Source of the DNA: Neotamlana laminarinivorans
GTDB lineage: Bacteria > Bacteroidota > Bacteroidia > Flavobacteriales > Flavobacteriaceae
Direction of reading: 5' to 3'
Assembly (NCBI RefSeq): GCF_020523925.1
Contig: NZ_JAJAPW010000004.1
Span: 186,001 to 250,000, forward strand
DNA: 64,000 nucleotides
Shown here: one piece after another, positions 55,123 to 64,000 of the stretch
Layout: each line of letters begins with the position of its first letter
How positions within the stretch are numbered: position 1 is the stretch's first letter
Notes under the pieces: generated by a model
Seen by the model: the letters and a program-made list of their open reading frames with translations, nothing else
Database searches by the model: none
What the model was told of the DNA's origin: nothing
Program-made: the position numbers and the translations under genes

Positions 55123-55728
55123 ATGGCAAGATATACTGGTCCTAAAACTAAAATAGCTCGTAAGTTTGGCGAAGCTATATTCGGAGATGATAAATCTTTC
55201 GAAAAAAGAAATTACCCTCCTGGGCAACACGGTAACAACCGTCGTCGTGGTAAAAAATCTGAATACGCTATCCAGTTAATGGAAAAGCAAAAAGCTAAAT
55301 ATACTTACGGTATTTTAGAAAGACAATTTAGAGGCTTATTTAAAAAAGCTAGAGCTGCACAAGGTATTACAGGTGAAGTTTTACTACAATTATGTGAATC
55401 TAGATTAGATAATGTTGTTTTCCGTATGGGAATTGCTCCAACAAGAAGTGGTGCAAGACAATTAGTTTCTCATAGGCACATTACTGTAAATGGTGAATTG
55501 GTAAATATTCCTTCTTATCAATTAAAAGCTGGTGATGTTGTTGCTGTAAGAGAAAAATCTAAATCTTTAGAAGCTATTGAAAGATCTTTAGCAAATTCTA
55601 GTAATGTTTTTGAGTGGATTACATGGAATAGTGACACTAAACAAGGAACTTACGTTTCTGTACCACAAAGAATTCAAATCCCAGAAAATATCAACGAGCA
55701 ATTTATCGTCGAATTATATTCTAAATAA
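55123..55728 (+). CDS. rpsD: 30S ribosomal protein S4
   Basis: 201 residues. [20 protein letters not shown] opening without N-terminal zinc-binding cysteines, [20 protein letters not shown], and the S4 RNA-binding domain [20 protein letters not shown] with [17 protein letters not shown]4 nucleates 30S assembly and often regulates its operon. Here it is the first gene after an internal terminator and promoter, with a folded leader of about 100 bases. Confidence 0.98.
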   Translation: MARYTGPKTKIARKFGEAIFGDDKSFEKRNYPPGQHGNNRRRGKKSEYAIQLMEKQKAKYTYGILERQFRGLFKKARAAQGITGEVLLQLCESRLDNVVFRMGIAPTRSGARQLVSHRHITVNGELVNIPSYQLKAGDVVAVREKSKSLEAIERSLANSSNVFEWITWNSDTKQGTYVSVPQRIQIPENINEQFIVELYSK

Positions 55729-55825
55729 TAAATTAACACCATTGGTATTTAGCCAAAGGGTTTATTCGTATTTCTTCAAACTTATAAACCGCGCAACTAA
55801 ATAACAATTAAAACGAAGAAAAACT

Positions 55826-56818
55826 ATGGCAGTATTTAATTTTCAAAAGCCGGATAAAGTAATCATGATTGATTCAACTGATTACGAAGGCAAATTCGAA
55901 TTCAGACCTTTAGAACCAGGTTATGGTTTAACAGTTGGTAACGCTTTACGCAGGGTATTACTTTCCTCTTTAGAGGGATTTGCTATTACTTCTGTTAGAA
56001 TTGAAAGTGTAGACCATGAGTTTTCAACTATAGCTGGAGTTGTAGAGGATGTTACCGAAATCATTTTAAATTTAAAACAAGTACGTTTTAAAAGACAAAT
56101 TGATGATATTGATAACGAATCAGTTTCAATTTCAATATCTGGTCAAGAGAGAATTACAGCTGGAGATTTCCAAAAATTTATTTCAGGATTCCAAGTATTA
56201 AATACAGAATTAGTAATCTGTAATTTAGACCCTAAGGTAAACTTAAATATGGAAATTACTATTGAAAAAGGTAGAGGTTATGTACCTGCTGAAGAAAACA
56301 AAAAAGCTTCTGCACCAATAGGTACTATTTTTACCGATTCAATTTATACACCAATTAAAAACGTTAAGTATAGTATTGAAAACTATCGTGTAGAACAAAA
56401 AACTGATTACGAAAAATTAGTTTTTGAAATTTTAACCGATGGATCAATAACTCCACAAGACGCTTTAACTGAAGCTGCAAAAACATTAATTCACCACTTC
56501 ATGTTATTCTCTGATGAGCGTATAACACTTGAAGCTGATGAAATAGCACAAACTGAAACTTATGACGAAGAATCACTTCACATGAGACAGTTACTTAAAA
56601 CTAAATTAGTTGATATGGATTTATCTGTACGTGCACTTAACTGTTTAAAAGCTGCCGAAGTAGATACTTTAGGAGATTTAGTATCATTTAATAAAAACGA
56701 TTTAATGAAGTTCCGTAACTTTGGTAAAAAATCATTAACTGAGCTAGAAGAACTAGTAAATGTTAAAGGTTTAAACTTCGGAATGGACTTAAGCAAATAT
56801 AAATTAGACAAAGATTAA
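55826..56818 (+). CDS. rpoA: DNA-directed RNA polymerase subunit alpha
   Basis: 330 residues. N-terminal assembly domain with [20 protein letters not shown] and [20 protein letters not shown], and C-terminal domain (about 255-325) with [20 protein letters not shown]-like helix-hairpin-helix residues (here [18 protein letters not shown]) and [13 protein letters not shown]. Full length. A 97-base spacer follows rpsD, with a weak GGTTTAT/ATAAACC hairpin; rplQ is 69 bases downstream. Confidence 0.98.
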   Translation: MAVFNFQKPDKVIMIDSTDYEGKFEFRPLEPGYGLTVGNALRRVLLSSLEGFAITSVRIESVDHEFSTIAGVVEDVTEIILNLKQVRFKRQIDDIDNESVSISISGQERITAGDFQKFISGFQVLNTELVICNLDPKVNLNMEITIEKGRGYVPAEENKKASAPIGTIFTDSIYTPIKNVKYSIENYRVEQKTDYEKLVFEILTDGSITPQDALTEAAKTLIHHFMLFSDERITLEADEIAQTETYDEESLHMRQLLKTKLVDMDLSVRALNCLKAAEVDTLGDLVSFNKNDLMKFRNFGKKSLTELEELVNVKGLNFGMDLSKYKLDKD

Positions 56819-56887
56819 TTTTATAAACTCCTTTATAATTTGCTCCTTAAATAAGTTGTAGCAAGATAAAGGTTTAACACAAAAGTC

Positions 56888-57361
56888 ATGAGACACGGAA
56901 AAAAGATTAACCATTTAGGCAGAAAAACAGCTCACAGAAAAGCAATGTTAGCTAATATGGCATGTTCTTTAATAGAGCACAAACGTATTAACACTACTGT
57001 AGCAAAAGCAAAAGCTTTAAAACAATTTGTTGAGCCGTTAGTAACAAAGTCTAAAGAAGATACAACACATAACAGACGTATTGTTATGTCACGCCTTAGA
57101 CAAAAAGATGCGGTTACTGAACTATTTAGAGAAGTAGCTACTAAAGTTGCAGACAGACCAGGTGGTTATACACGTATTATTAAATTAGGAAATCGTTTAG
57201 GTGATAATGCCGATATGGCTATGATTGAGTTAGTAGATTACAACGAAATTTACAACGCTGATAAACCTAAGAAGAAAACAACAAGAAGAAGCAGAAGAGG
57301 TGGTTCTAAACCAGCTGAAGCTGCTCCAGTTGAAACTAAAGCTTCTAACGAAGAAGAATAA
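56888..57361 (+). CDS. rplQ: 50S ribosomal protein L17
   Basis: 157 residues. [20 protein letters not shown] opening and [20 protein letters not shown] are diagnostic. Beyond about residue 120 it carries a low-complexity tail of about 35 residues, first basic ([14 protein letters not shown]) then acidic/alanine-rich, longer than in E. coli. Last gene of the ribosomal superoperon; a hairpin terminator starts 24 bases after the stop. Confidence 0.97.
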   Translation: MRHGKKINHLGRKTAHRKAMLANMACSLIEHKRINTTVAKAKALKQFVEPLVTKSKEDTTHNRRIVMSRLRQKDAVTELFREVATKVADRPGGYTRIIKLGNRLGDNADMAMIELVDYNEIYNADKPKKKTTRRSRRGGSKPAEAAPVETKASNEEE

Positions 57362-57378
57362 ATGTTAATAAGCTTAAA

Positions 57379-57408
57379 AAATATAAGGGCAAACTATTTT
57401 AGTTTGTC
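57379..57408. repeat. 30-base direct repeat, copy 1 (contains terminator hairpin)
   Basis: The 30 bases starting AAATATAAGGGCAAAC and ending AGTTTGTC are identical to 59064-59093. The two copies bracket a pair of paralogous genes of unknown function. Confidence 0.9.
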
Positions 57409-57418
57409 TTTTTTTTTT
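57386..57418 (+). terminator. Terminator after rplQ
   Basis: AGGGCAAACTA pairs with TAGTTTGTCTT (two G-T wobbles) around a 3-base loop, followed by a T run of ten. It ends the ribosomal superoperon. Confidence 0.85.
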
Positions 57419-57456
57419 ATGTAAATTTAAAAAATCATTAATCAAAAATTTTTTAA

Positions 57457-58173
57457 ATGAAATTAGTTTATCTTTTAATTACACTTGTCTTTATTAATAA
57501 AGGTTTACATGCTCAAACTGATCTAAATGTAGTAGTAAACAAATCTTATTTTGATATAAATACAGGTAGCAATTTTATGAGTGGTTTTACCGTCAAATCA
57601 CCAATAATTAATAACCAAATTGAAGGAAATTATTATTTGTTTAATAATTGGTTTCAAGCAGCATTTGTTTATGATTTAGAAAATAAAGGCTATAAGATTT
57701 CTAATTCAAATTTTAACATAAAGGATAATGCCATTGAGGTTAAATTGCCAACTGAAGAAGGTAAGGAACCAGAGAAATTTATCTTCGATTCTGATAAAAT
57801 ATCCAAATTTGTGTTTAAGAATCATTTTTTCGTAAAAAAGATGATAGATGATAGTGGTGAAAAATATTTTGTAGAAGCATTAATAAAAGAAGGAAATATA
57901 AAATTATATAAATATCAATACACAGAGATTTTAGAGGCATCTTTTAATAAAATGACTCAGAAAAAATTAGGAAAAGATAAGATACTTATAAAATATAGAT
58001 ACTTTATCGAACGTAATAATGGTGCTTTAAATGAAATTAAACTTAGCAAATCGGGTATTATTAAAGCTTTAAATAATTCAACAAAATTAAAACAATATAT
58101 AAAAGAAAATAAACTTAAAATGAAAAAAACTGTTGATTTTATTAATGTTATTAATTATTTTAATTCAATTTAA
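57457..58173 (+). CDS. Secreted protein of unknown function, paralogue 1
   Basis: 238 residues with a signal peptide ending near GLHAQ (about 20). I recognise no family. The mature protein has a beta-rich N-terminal half (about 25-130) and a basic helical C-terminal third. Clear shared blocks with the next gene are SNSNFNI, FVFKNHFFVKK, LYKYQYTEILEASFNKMTQK, LGKDKI and SKSGIIKALNNSTKLKQYIK. No lipobox, cysteines or catalytic motif. It is probably periplasmic or outer-membrane associated. It lies between rplQ and carA, genes I expect to be adjacent in relatives, so the pair looks like an addition to this locus. Confidence 0.7.
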   Translation: MKLVYLLITLVFINKGLHAQTDLNVVVNKSYFDINTGSNFMSGFTVKSPIINNQIEGNYYLFNNWFQAAFVYDLENKGYKISNSNFNIKDNAIEVKLPTEEGKEPEKFIFDSDKISKFVFKNHFFVKKMIDDSGEKYFVEALIKEGNIKLYKYQYTEILEASFNKMTQKKLGKDKILIKYRYFIERNNGALNEIKLSKSGIIKALNNSTKLKQYIKENKLKMKKTVDFINVINYFNSI

Positions 58174-58340
58174 TAATACATTTTAAATTTGCAATTCAAC
58201 CAACCTAAAATATTTCTAAATTATTTATTTCTAAGATTTGTTTTCTTTAAACTTTGTTAATTAAAGTTTAAATTTATTATAAATGTATAGTTACGTACTT
58301 GTTTTTTTTAATTTTAAACTCAAACATTAAAATTAACATT

Positions 58341-59048
58341 ATGCTCTACAAAATTAATTTATTAACAATATTTTTTATTAGTACTTTCTCAATAGCTCAA
58401 AATACTGATGCCGAAATTGTAATAGAAGGCAACACAATGAACATGTCAGGAAAGGGGAACTTAAGTAATGGTTTCTGGGTAAAATCTAGCAGTATAAAAA
58501 AAGAAGTAGTAGGCACTGACTATATGGTTGAAAACTGGGCAGAAACAGTAGAGTTACATGATGTAAAAAATAAGTCATATAAAATACCTAATTCCAACTT
58601 TAATATTACTCATAATAGATTAGAATCTAAAATAGGTGATGATAAAAAGGCAAAAACCTTTATTTTCGATAAAAAAAATGTTAATGATTTTGTATTGCAA
58701 AATCATTTATTTGTTAAAAAACAAATTGATAAAAAAATCACATATGTCGAATCACTATCTAACGAGGTCGGCGTAAATTTATATAAATATTACTTTTCAG
58801 AAGTTATTGAAGCTGCATTCAACACTATGACTCAAAAAAAAATGGGTAAGGATAAAATTGTGATAAAGACTAAATATTATCTTGAAAAACAAGAGAATGT
58901 ACTAACTGAATTGAAATTTAGTAAATCAGGAATTATAAAATCATTATCTAATTCTACAGAATTAAAAAAATATATTAAATCTAATCATTTAAAAATGAAA
59001 GAAGAGAAGGAATTTATAGATGTTTTACATTATTATAATACCATATAA
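58341..59048 (+). CDS. Secreted protein of unknown function, paralogue 2
   Basis: 235 residues read from MLYKINLLTIFFISTFSIAQ, a good signal peptide; an in-frame ATG 42 bases upstream would put 14 polar residues before it and is less likely. It is paralogous to the preceding gene over its whole length, with SNFNITHNRLE, FVLQNHLFVKKQ, LYKYYFSEVIEAAFNTMTQK, MGKDKIVIK and SKSGIIKSLSNSTELKKYIK. The C-terminal third is best conserved and may be the functional core. A 167-base spacer with no recognised site separates the two genes, so each may have its own promoter. Function unknown. Confidence 0.7.
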   Translation: MLYKINLLTIFFISTFSIAQNTDAEIVIEGNTMNMSGKGNLSNGFWVKSSSIKKEVVGTDYMVENWAETVELHDVKNKSYKIPNSNFNITHNRLESKIGDDKKAKTFIFDKKNVNDFVLQNHLFVKKQIDKKITYVESLSNEVGVNLYKYYFSEVIEAAFNTMTQKKMGKDKIVIKTKYYLEKQENVLTELKFSKSGIIKSLSNSTELKKYIKSNHLKMKEEKEFIDVLHYYNTI

Positions 59049-59063
59049 TTTTGTTAATTAAAT

Positions 59064-59093
59064 AAATATAAGGGCAAACTATTTTAGTTTGTC
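59064..59093. repeat. 30-base direct repeat, copy 2 (contains terminator hairpin)
   Basis: Identical over 30 bases to 57379-57408. It lies 15 bases after the second paralogue, before carA. Flanking bases diverge soon after, including the composition of the T run. Confidence 0.9.
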
Positions 59094-59102
59094 CTTTTTT
59101 TT
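59071..59102 (+). terminator. Terminator before carA
   Basis: AGGGCAAACTA pairs with TAGTTTGTCCT (one G-T wobble) and a T run follows. Same hairpin as the one after rplQ. Confidence 0.85.
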
Positions 59103-59129
59103 GTGCAATTTTGTGAAACTTTTTTTTAA

Positions 59130-60233
59130 ATGAGATATCAAAAACGACAAAAAGCCATTATTCTCCTAGCAGATGGCACTGTTTTTTACGGAAAGGCAGT
59201 TGGTAACAAGCAAGGTACTTCCTTCGGTGAGGTTTGTTTTAACACAGGTATGACTGGATATCAAGAGATATTCACAGATCCTTCATACTTTGGTCAAATC
59301 ATGGTAACAACAAATGCTCACATTGGTAATTATGGAATCAATGAAGGCGAAGTTGAATCTAATTCTGTTAAAATTGCAGGTTTAGTGGTAAAAAACTTTA
59401 GTTACGAATATTCCAGAGAAGCTGCTGACAATTCTCTTGAAGTATTTTTAAACGATAATAATCTTTTTGCTATATCCGATGTTGATACACGTGCACTTGT
59501 TAGCTATATCAGAGAGCATGGAGCAATGAATGCTGTAATATCAACAGATGTAGCGAATATTGATGATTTGAAAAAGCAATTAGCAGAATTTCCTAAAATG
59601 GAAGGTTTAGAACTAGCTTCTAAAGTTTCTACTAAAGAGCCTTATTATTATGGAGATGAAAATGCTACATATAAAGTTGCAGCTTTAGATTTAGGGATTA
59701 AAACCAATATTCTTAGAAACTTAGCTAAACGAGATGTTTACATTAAGGTATTTCCATACACAGCAAAATTTGAAGATTTAGAAGCTTTTAACCCTGACGG
59801 TTATTTTATATCTAACGGTCCTGGAGATCCAGAACCATTAGTTGAGGCTCAACAATTAGCTAAAGAAGTTATAAAAAGAAATTTACCATTATTTGGAATT
59901 TGTTTAGGTCACCAAATAATAGCTTTGGCTAATGGGGTATCTACTTATAAAATGTATAATGGACATAGAGGAATAAATCATCCTATTAAAAATTTAATTA
60001 CTGGTAAAGGCGAAATTACTTCTCAAAATCATGGTTTTGCCATAAATAGAGAAGAAACAGAAGCTAATTCAGAATTAGAAATAACACATGTGCATTTAAA
60101 TGATAATACTATTGCTGGTATTGCGATGAAAAATAAAAATTGTTTTTCGGTACAGTATCATCCAGAAGCTAGTCCAGGACCACATGATGCATCGTATTTA
60201 TTCGATCAATTCATAGATAATATTAAAAAATAG
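59130..60233 (+). CDS. carA: Carbamoyl-phosphate synthase small subunit
   Basis: Glutamine amidotransferase subunit that supplies ammonia for carbamoyl phosphate in arginine and pyrimidine synthesis. 367 residues. N-terminal CPSase small-chain domain (about 5-135; FGEVCFNTGMTGYQEIFTDP, DTRALVSYIREHGAMNAVIS) and class I amidotransferase domain (about 180-365) with the nucleophile Cys in FGICLGHQ, NHGFAI, and the catalytic His-Glu in QYHPEASPGPHD. carB is not adjacent. Single gene between two terminators. Confidence 0.97.
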   Translation: MRYQKRQKAIILLADGTVFYGKAVGNKQGTSFGEVCFNTGMTGYQEIFTDPSYFGQIMVTTNAHIGNYGINEGEVESNSVKIAGLVVKNFSYEYSREAADNSLEVFLNDNNLFAISDVDTRALVSYIREHGAMNAVISTDVANIDDLKKQLAEFPKMEGLELASKVSTKEPYYYGDENATYKVAALDLGIKTNILRNLAKRDVYIKVFPYTAKFEDLEAFNPDGYFISNGPGDPEPLVEAQQLAKEVIKRNLPLFGICLGHQIIALANGVSTYKMYNGHRGINHPIKNLITGKGEITSQNHGFAINREETEANSELEITHVHLNDNTIAGIAMKNKNCFSVQYHPEASPGPHDASYLFDQFIDNIKK

Positions 60234-60240
60234 TTTAAGA

Positions 60241-60279
60241 AAAACTCAAAAACAGTTAATTGTTTTTGAGTTTTTTTTT
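60241..60279 (+). terminator. Terminator after carA
   Basis: A 14-base perfect stem (AAAACTCAAAAACA / TGTTTTTGAGTTTT) with loop GTTAAT, running into a T run. It begins 7 bases after the carA stop. Confidence 0.88.
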
Positions 60280-60351
60280 AATACTAAAACGTTATCGAAA
60301 TGTTTTTTTAAATTCTTTTAAAAAGCATTAAATAATAACAAGATTAAACCG

Positions 60352-60359
60352 TAAATTTG
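60352..60359 (+). promoter_or_regulatory. Candidate -7 box for eno
   Basis: TAAATTTG matches TAnnTTTG and lies 29 bases before the eno start codon, just after the carA terminator. The -33 TTTG is not visible at the expected distance. Confidence 0.4.
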
Positions 60360-60376
60360 AATAAAATAAAGATTAA

Positions 60377-61678
<1,302 letters not shown>

Positions 61679-61700
61679 AATCAAGTTATATTTTACACAA

Positions 61701-61733
61701 AAAAGCGGTTGTTGTTAAATAATCGCTTTTTTT
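61701..61733 (+). terminator. Terminator after eno
   Basis: AAAAGCGGTT pairs with AATCGCTTTT (one G-T wobble) around a 10-base loop, followed by Ts. It begins 22 bases after the eno stop. Confidence 0.82.
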
Positions 61734-61854
61734 ATGTTTATTACTAAAATTAATAGCAGTATTTATTAAATCATTTAAAATAGGCTTTAAAAATAGAGGT
61801 ATATTTATTATTTTAGCCTTCGGCAAAAAATAAACATAAAATACAACATTAAAC

Positions 61855-63141
61855 ATGGCAAATACTGCTACATTAGAAATAAACGGTAAAAAAACCGAAT
61901 TTCCTTTAATAAAGGGAACAGAAGATGAAGTTGCAATAGACATCTCGAAATTAAGAGCGTCAACAGGTGGGGTAATTACTGTAGACCCAGGATATAAAAA
62001 TACGGGTTCTTGTGAAAGTGCCATTACTTTTCTTGATGGGGAAAAAGGTATTTTAAGATATCGTGGATATTCTATAGAAGAATTAGCTGAAAAAGCAGAT
62101 TTTTTAGAGGTAGTTTATTTGTTAATTTTTGGAGAACTTCCAACAGCAAGCGAATTAGATAAATTTGAAAATGATATTAAAGCTAATTCACTTGTAGATG
62201 ACGATGTAAGAAAGATTCTTGAAGCGTTTCCAAAAAATGCACATCCAATGGGTGTGTTATCTTCATTAACAAGTGCTTTAACCGCATTTAATCCAATATC
62301 GGTTAATATAGAGTCGCAAGAAGACATGTATAACGCTATTGTAACAATTTTAGGGAAATTTCCATTATTAGTTGGTTGGACAATGCGTAAGAAAAAAGGT
62401 TTACATTTAAACTATGGAAAGAAGTCTTTAGGTTACGTAGAAAACTTAATGTACTTAATGTTTAAACAACCAAATGAAGAGTTTGAAGTTAATCCTATTA
62501 TAAAAGATGCTTTAGATAAGTTGTTAATTCTTCATGCCGATCACGAACAAAACTGTTCTACATCAACAGTAAGAATTGTTGGTTCTTCTCATGCCGGTTT
62601 GTTTGCATCATTATCTGCTGGTATTTCAGCACTATGGGGTCCACTTCATGGAGGAGCAAACCAAGCCGTGTTAGAAATGCTTGAAGCTATAAAGGCCGAT
62701 GGTGGAGATACTAAAAAATACATGGCAAAGGCTAAAGATAAAAATGATCCGTTCCGTTTAATGGGCTTTGGGCACAGAGTTTATAAAAATTTCGATCCAA
62801 GAGCAAGAATTATTAAAAAGGCTGCCGATGAAGTTTTAGGAGATTTAGGAATTAGCGACCCAATTTTAGATATTGCAAGAGGTCTAGAAAAAGAAGCTTT
62901 AGAAGATCAGTATTTTGTAGATAGAAAATTATACCCTAACGTAGATTTCTATTCAGGTATTATTTACCGTGCTATGGGTATTCCTGTTGAAATGTTTACT
63001 GTAATGTTTGCTCTTGGCCGTTTACCTGGTTGGATAGCCCAATGGAGAGAAATGCGTTTACGTAAAGAACCAATTGGTCGTCCAAGACAAGTTTATATTG
63101 GGGAAAACGAAAGAGCATTTAAAGCTATAAACGAAAGATAA
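61855..63141 (+). CDS. gltA: Citrate synthase
   Basis: Condenses oxaloacetate and acetyl-CoA at the entry of the TCA cycle. 428 residues, the hexameric type II bacterial form with an N-terminal beta domain (about 1-60; TLEINGKKTEFPLIKGTEDE). Catalytic residues can be placed: His in ILHADHEQNCSTSTVR, His in GPLHGGANQAVLEML, His in FGHRVYKNFDPRA and Asp in YPNVDFYSGIIYRAMGIP. In E. coli this form is inhibited by NADH. Single gene followed by a strong terminator. Confidence 0.97.
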   Translation: MANTATLEINGKKTEFPLIKGTEDEVAIDISKLRASTGGVITVDPGYKNTGSCESAITFLDGEKGILRYRGYSIEELAEKADFLEVVYLLIFGELPTASELDKFENDIKANSLVDDDVRKILEAFPKNAHPMGVLSSLTSALTAFNPISVNIESQEDMYNAIVTILGKFPLLVGWTMRKKKGLHLNYGKKSLGYVENLMYLMFKQPNEEFEVNPIIKDALDKLLILHADHEQNCSTSTVRIVGSSHAGLFASLSAGISALWGPLHGGANQAVLEMLEAIKADGGDTKKYMAKAKDKNDPFRLMGFGHRVYKNFDPRARIIKKAADEVLGDLGISDPILDIARGLEKEALEDQYFVDRKLYPNVDFYSGIIYRAMGIPVEMFTVMFALGRLPGWIAQWREMRLRKEPIGRPRQVYIGENERAFKAINER

Positions 63142-63170
63142 AAATAGTTTTAAATAAAACTTTAAAATAT

Positions 63171-63206
63171 AAAGCTTCATAAGTTAGTTCTTGTGAAGCT
63201 TTTTTA
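63171..63206 (+). terminator. Terminator after gltA
   Basis: A 13-base stem (AAAGCTTCATAAG / CTTGTGAAGCTTT, one wobble) with a 6-base loop and a T run, 29 bases after the gltA stop and 10 bases before the next gene. Confidence 0.88.
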
Positions 63207-63216
63207 TATTTACAGT

Positions 63217-64000
63217 ATGTTAAAACTAAATGTTAAAAACGAAACTTCAAGGCTTCGTGCAGTAATCTTAGGAACTGCAGTAAATAATGGATCGGTACCA
63301 AAACTTGAAGATTGTTACGACCCAAAGAGTAGGGAGCATGTGCTATCTGGAACTTATCCTAAGGAGGAAGATATGATTTTAGAAATGGAAGCTGTAGCAA
63401 AGGTTTTTAATAAATATAATGTACAAGTTTTTAGGCCAACAGTTATACTTAACTGTAACCAAATATTCTCTCGAGATATAGCTTTTGTTATTGAAAATAA
63501 AATAATTCGAGCAAATATTTTACCAGACAGGGAAGAAGAAGTAAAAGCGATACAACACGTTTGGAATCAAATAGAACCTGAGCATAGGATAATTTTACCA
63601 GAGGCTTGCCATATTGAAGGAGGAGACATAATGCCTTGGAACGATTATATATTTATTGGAACATATACCGGTGATGATTATCCAAATTTTATAACAGCTA
63701 GAACCAATAAAGAAGCTGTAAAAGCCATTCAAGAACTTTTTCCAAATAAAAAAGTAAAAGCTTTCGAGCTAAGAAAGTCTAATACCAATGCTAAAGAAAA
63801 CGCATTACATTTAGATTGTTGTTTTCAACCGTTAGGGAAAGGAAAAGCAATACTTCATAAAAACGGATTTTTAGTTGAAAAAGAATACAATTGGTTAGTT
63901 GATTTTTTTGGGAAAGAAAATATTTTTGAAATTACAAAGGAGGAAATGTATAACATGAACAGCAATGTGTTTTCAATTTCTGAAGAAGTAATTATTTCCG
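63217..64000 (+). CDS. Amidinotransferase/arginine-deiminase-like (pentein) protein, truncated by the window end
   Basis: The open frame runs off the window after 261 codons. The product begins MLKLNVKNETSRLRAVILGT, as many penteins do (RLRAVILG). Pentein guanidine-site motifs are in place: QIFSRDIAFVI (Asp after FSR), CHIEGGDIMPW (EGGD) and a catalytic His region in NALHLDCCFQPLGKGKA. The catalytic Cys expected near the C-terminus lies outside the window. This pattern fits dimethylarginine dimethylaminohydrolase/arginine-deiminase relatives acting on arginine derivatives. It follows the gltA terminator closely; substrate not determinable. Confidence 0.8.
   Translation, partial: MLKLNVKNETSRLRAVILGTAVNNGSVPKLEDCYDPKSREHVLSGTYPKEEDMILEMEAVAKVFNKYNVQVFRPTVILNCNQIFSRDIAFVIENKIIRANILPDREEEVKAIQHVWNQIEPEHRIILPEACHIEGGDIMPWNDYIFIGTYTGDDYPNFITARTNKEAVKAIQELFPNKKVKAFELRKSNTNAKENALHLDCCFQPLGKGKAILHKNGFLVEKEYNWLVDFFGKENIFEITKEEMYNMNSNVFSISEEVIIS

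Noticed and set aside
57457-59048. The paralogous pair as a toxin-immunity or phage-defence system
   Set aside because: Both products are full-length paralogues with signal peptides and no toxin, nuclease or immunity motif; there is no evidence beyond their bracketed position.

Overview
The window is an AT-rich chromosome segment from a member of the Bacteroidota, almost certainly the family Flavobacteriaceae. Supporting signs are three SusC/SusD pairs, a type IX secretion C-terminal sorting domain, Bacteroidota-type promoters (TTTG-N19-TAnnTTTG) with no Shine-Dalgarno reliance, the zinc-free form of ribosomal protein L36, and the gene orders radC - deacetylase-like - yjjG - DUF5723 - rarA - rhomboid - rlmB and rplQ - carA - eno - gltA. 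I recognise no tRNA, rRNA, CRISPR array, insertion sequence or prophage. No gene-free stretch exceeds 300 bases.

Layout. (1) 0.1-5.3 kb, minus strand: a self-contained efflux operon (TetR regulator, ABC exporter, HlyD adaptor, TolC channel). The ABC protein has a degenerate nucleotide-binding domain. (2) 5.5-8.4 kb, plus strand: an overlapping pair, a FIST sensory protein and a PAS hybrid histidine kinase. (3) 8.4-17.4 kb: housekeeping genes (DUF1569, radC, a deacetylase-like protein, yjjG, three envelope proteins, rarA, rhomboid, rlmB), with a GC-rich repeat-like block at 15.75 kb and a heptanucleotide repeat at 16.65 kb. (4) 17.5-37.6 kb, minus strand: three SusC/SusD loci with accessory lipoproteins and a large T9SS-secreted propeller protein, each unit closed by its own hairpin terminator. 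The three SusC genes share one promoter-like module with identical 20-base spacing. No glycoside hydrolase, protease domain or dedicated regulator accompanies them. (5) 37.9-39.6 kb: a small Omp85-family outer-membrane protein. (6) 39.8-57.4 kb, plus strand: the str-S10-spc-alpha ribosomal superoperon from rpsL to rplQ, including secY, infA and rpoA. (7) 57.4-59.1 kb: two tandem paralogous secreted proteins of unknown function between identical terminators. (8) 59.1-64 kb: carA, eno, gltA and a truncated arginine-deiminase-like (pentein) gene.

The least expected structure lies in non-coding DNA. A three-hairpin element ending in an intrinsic terminator sits inside the S10 operon before rplC. 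Three intergenic spacers of the spc/alpha segment are built from phased 7-base units arranged as long imperfect palindromes, two of them homologous copies on either side of rpsM. A terminator, a promoter and a folded leader separate rpsK from rpsD. A two-gene cassette is bracketed by a 30-base identical terminator repeat. All functional readings of these are inference from sequence alone.
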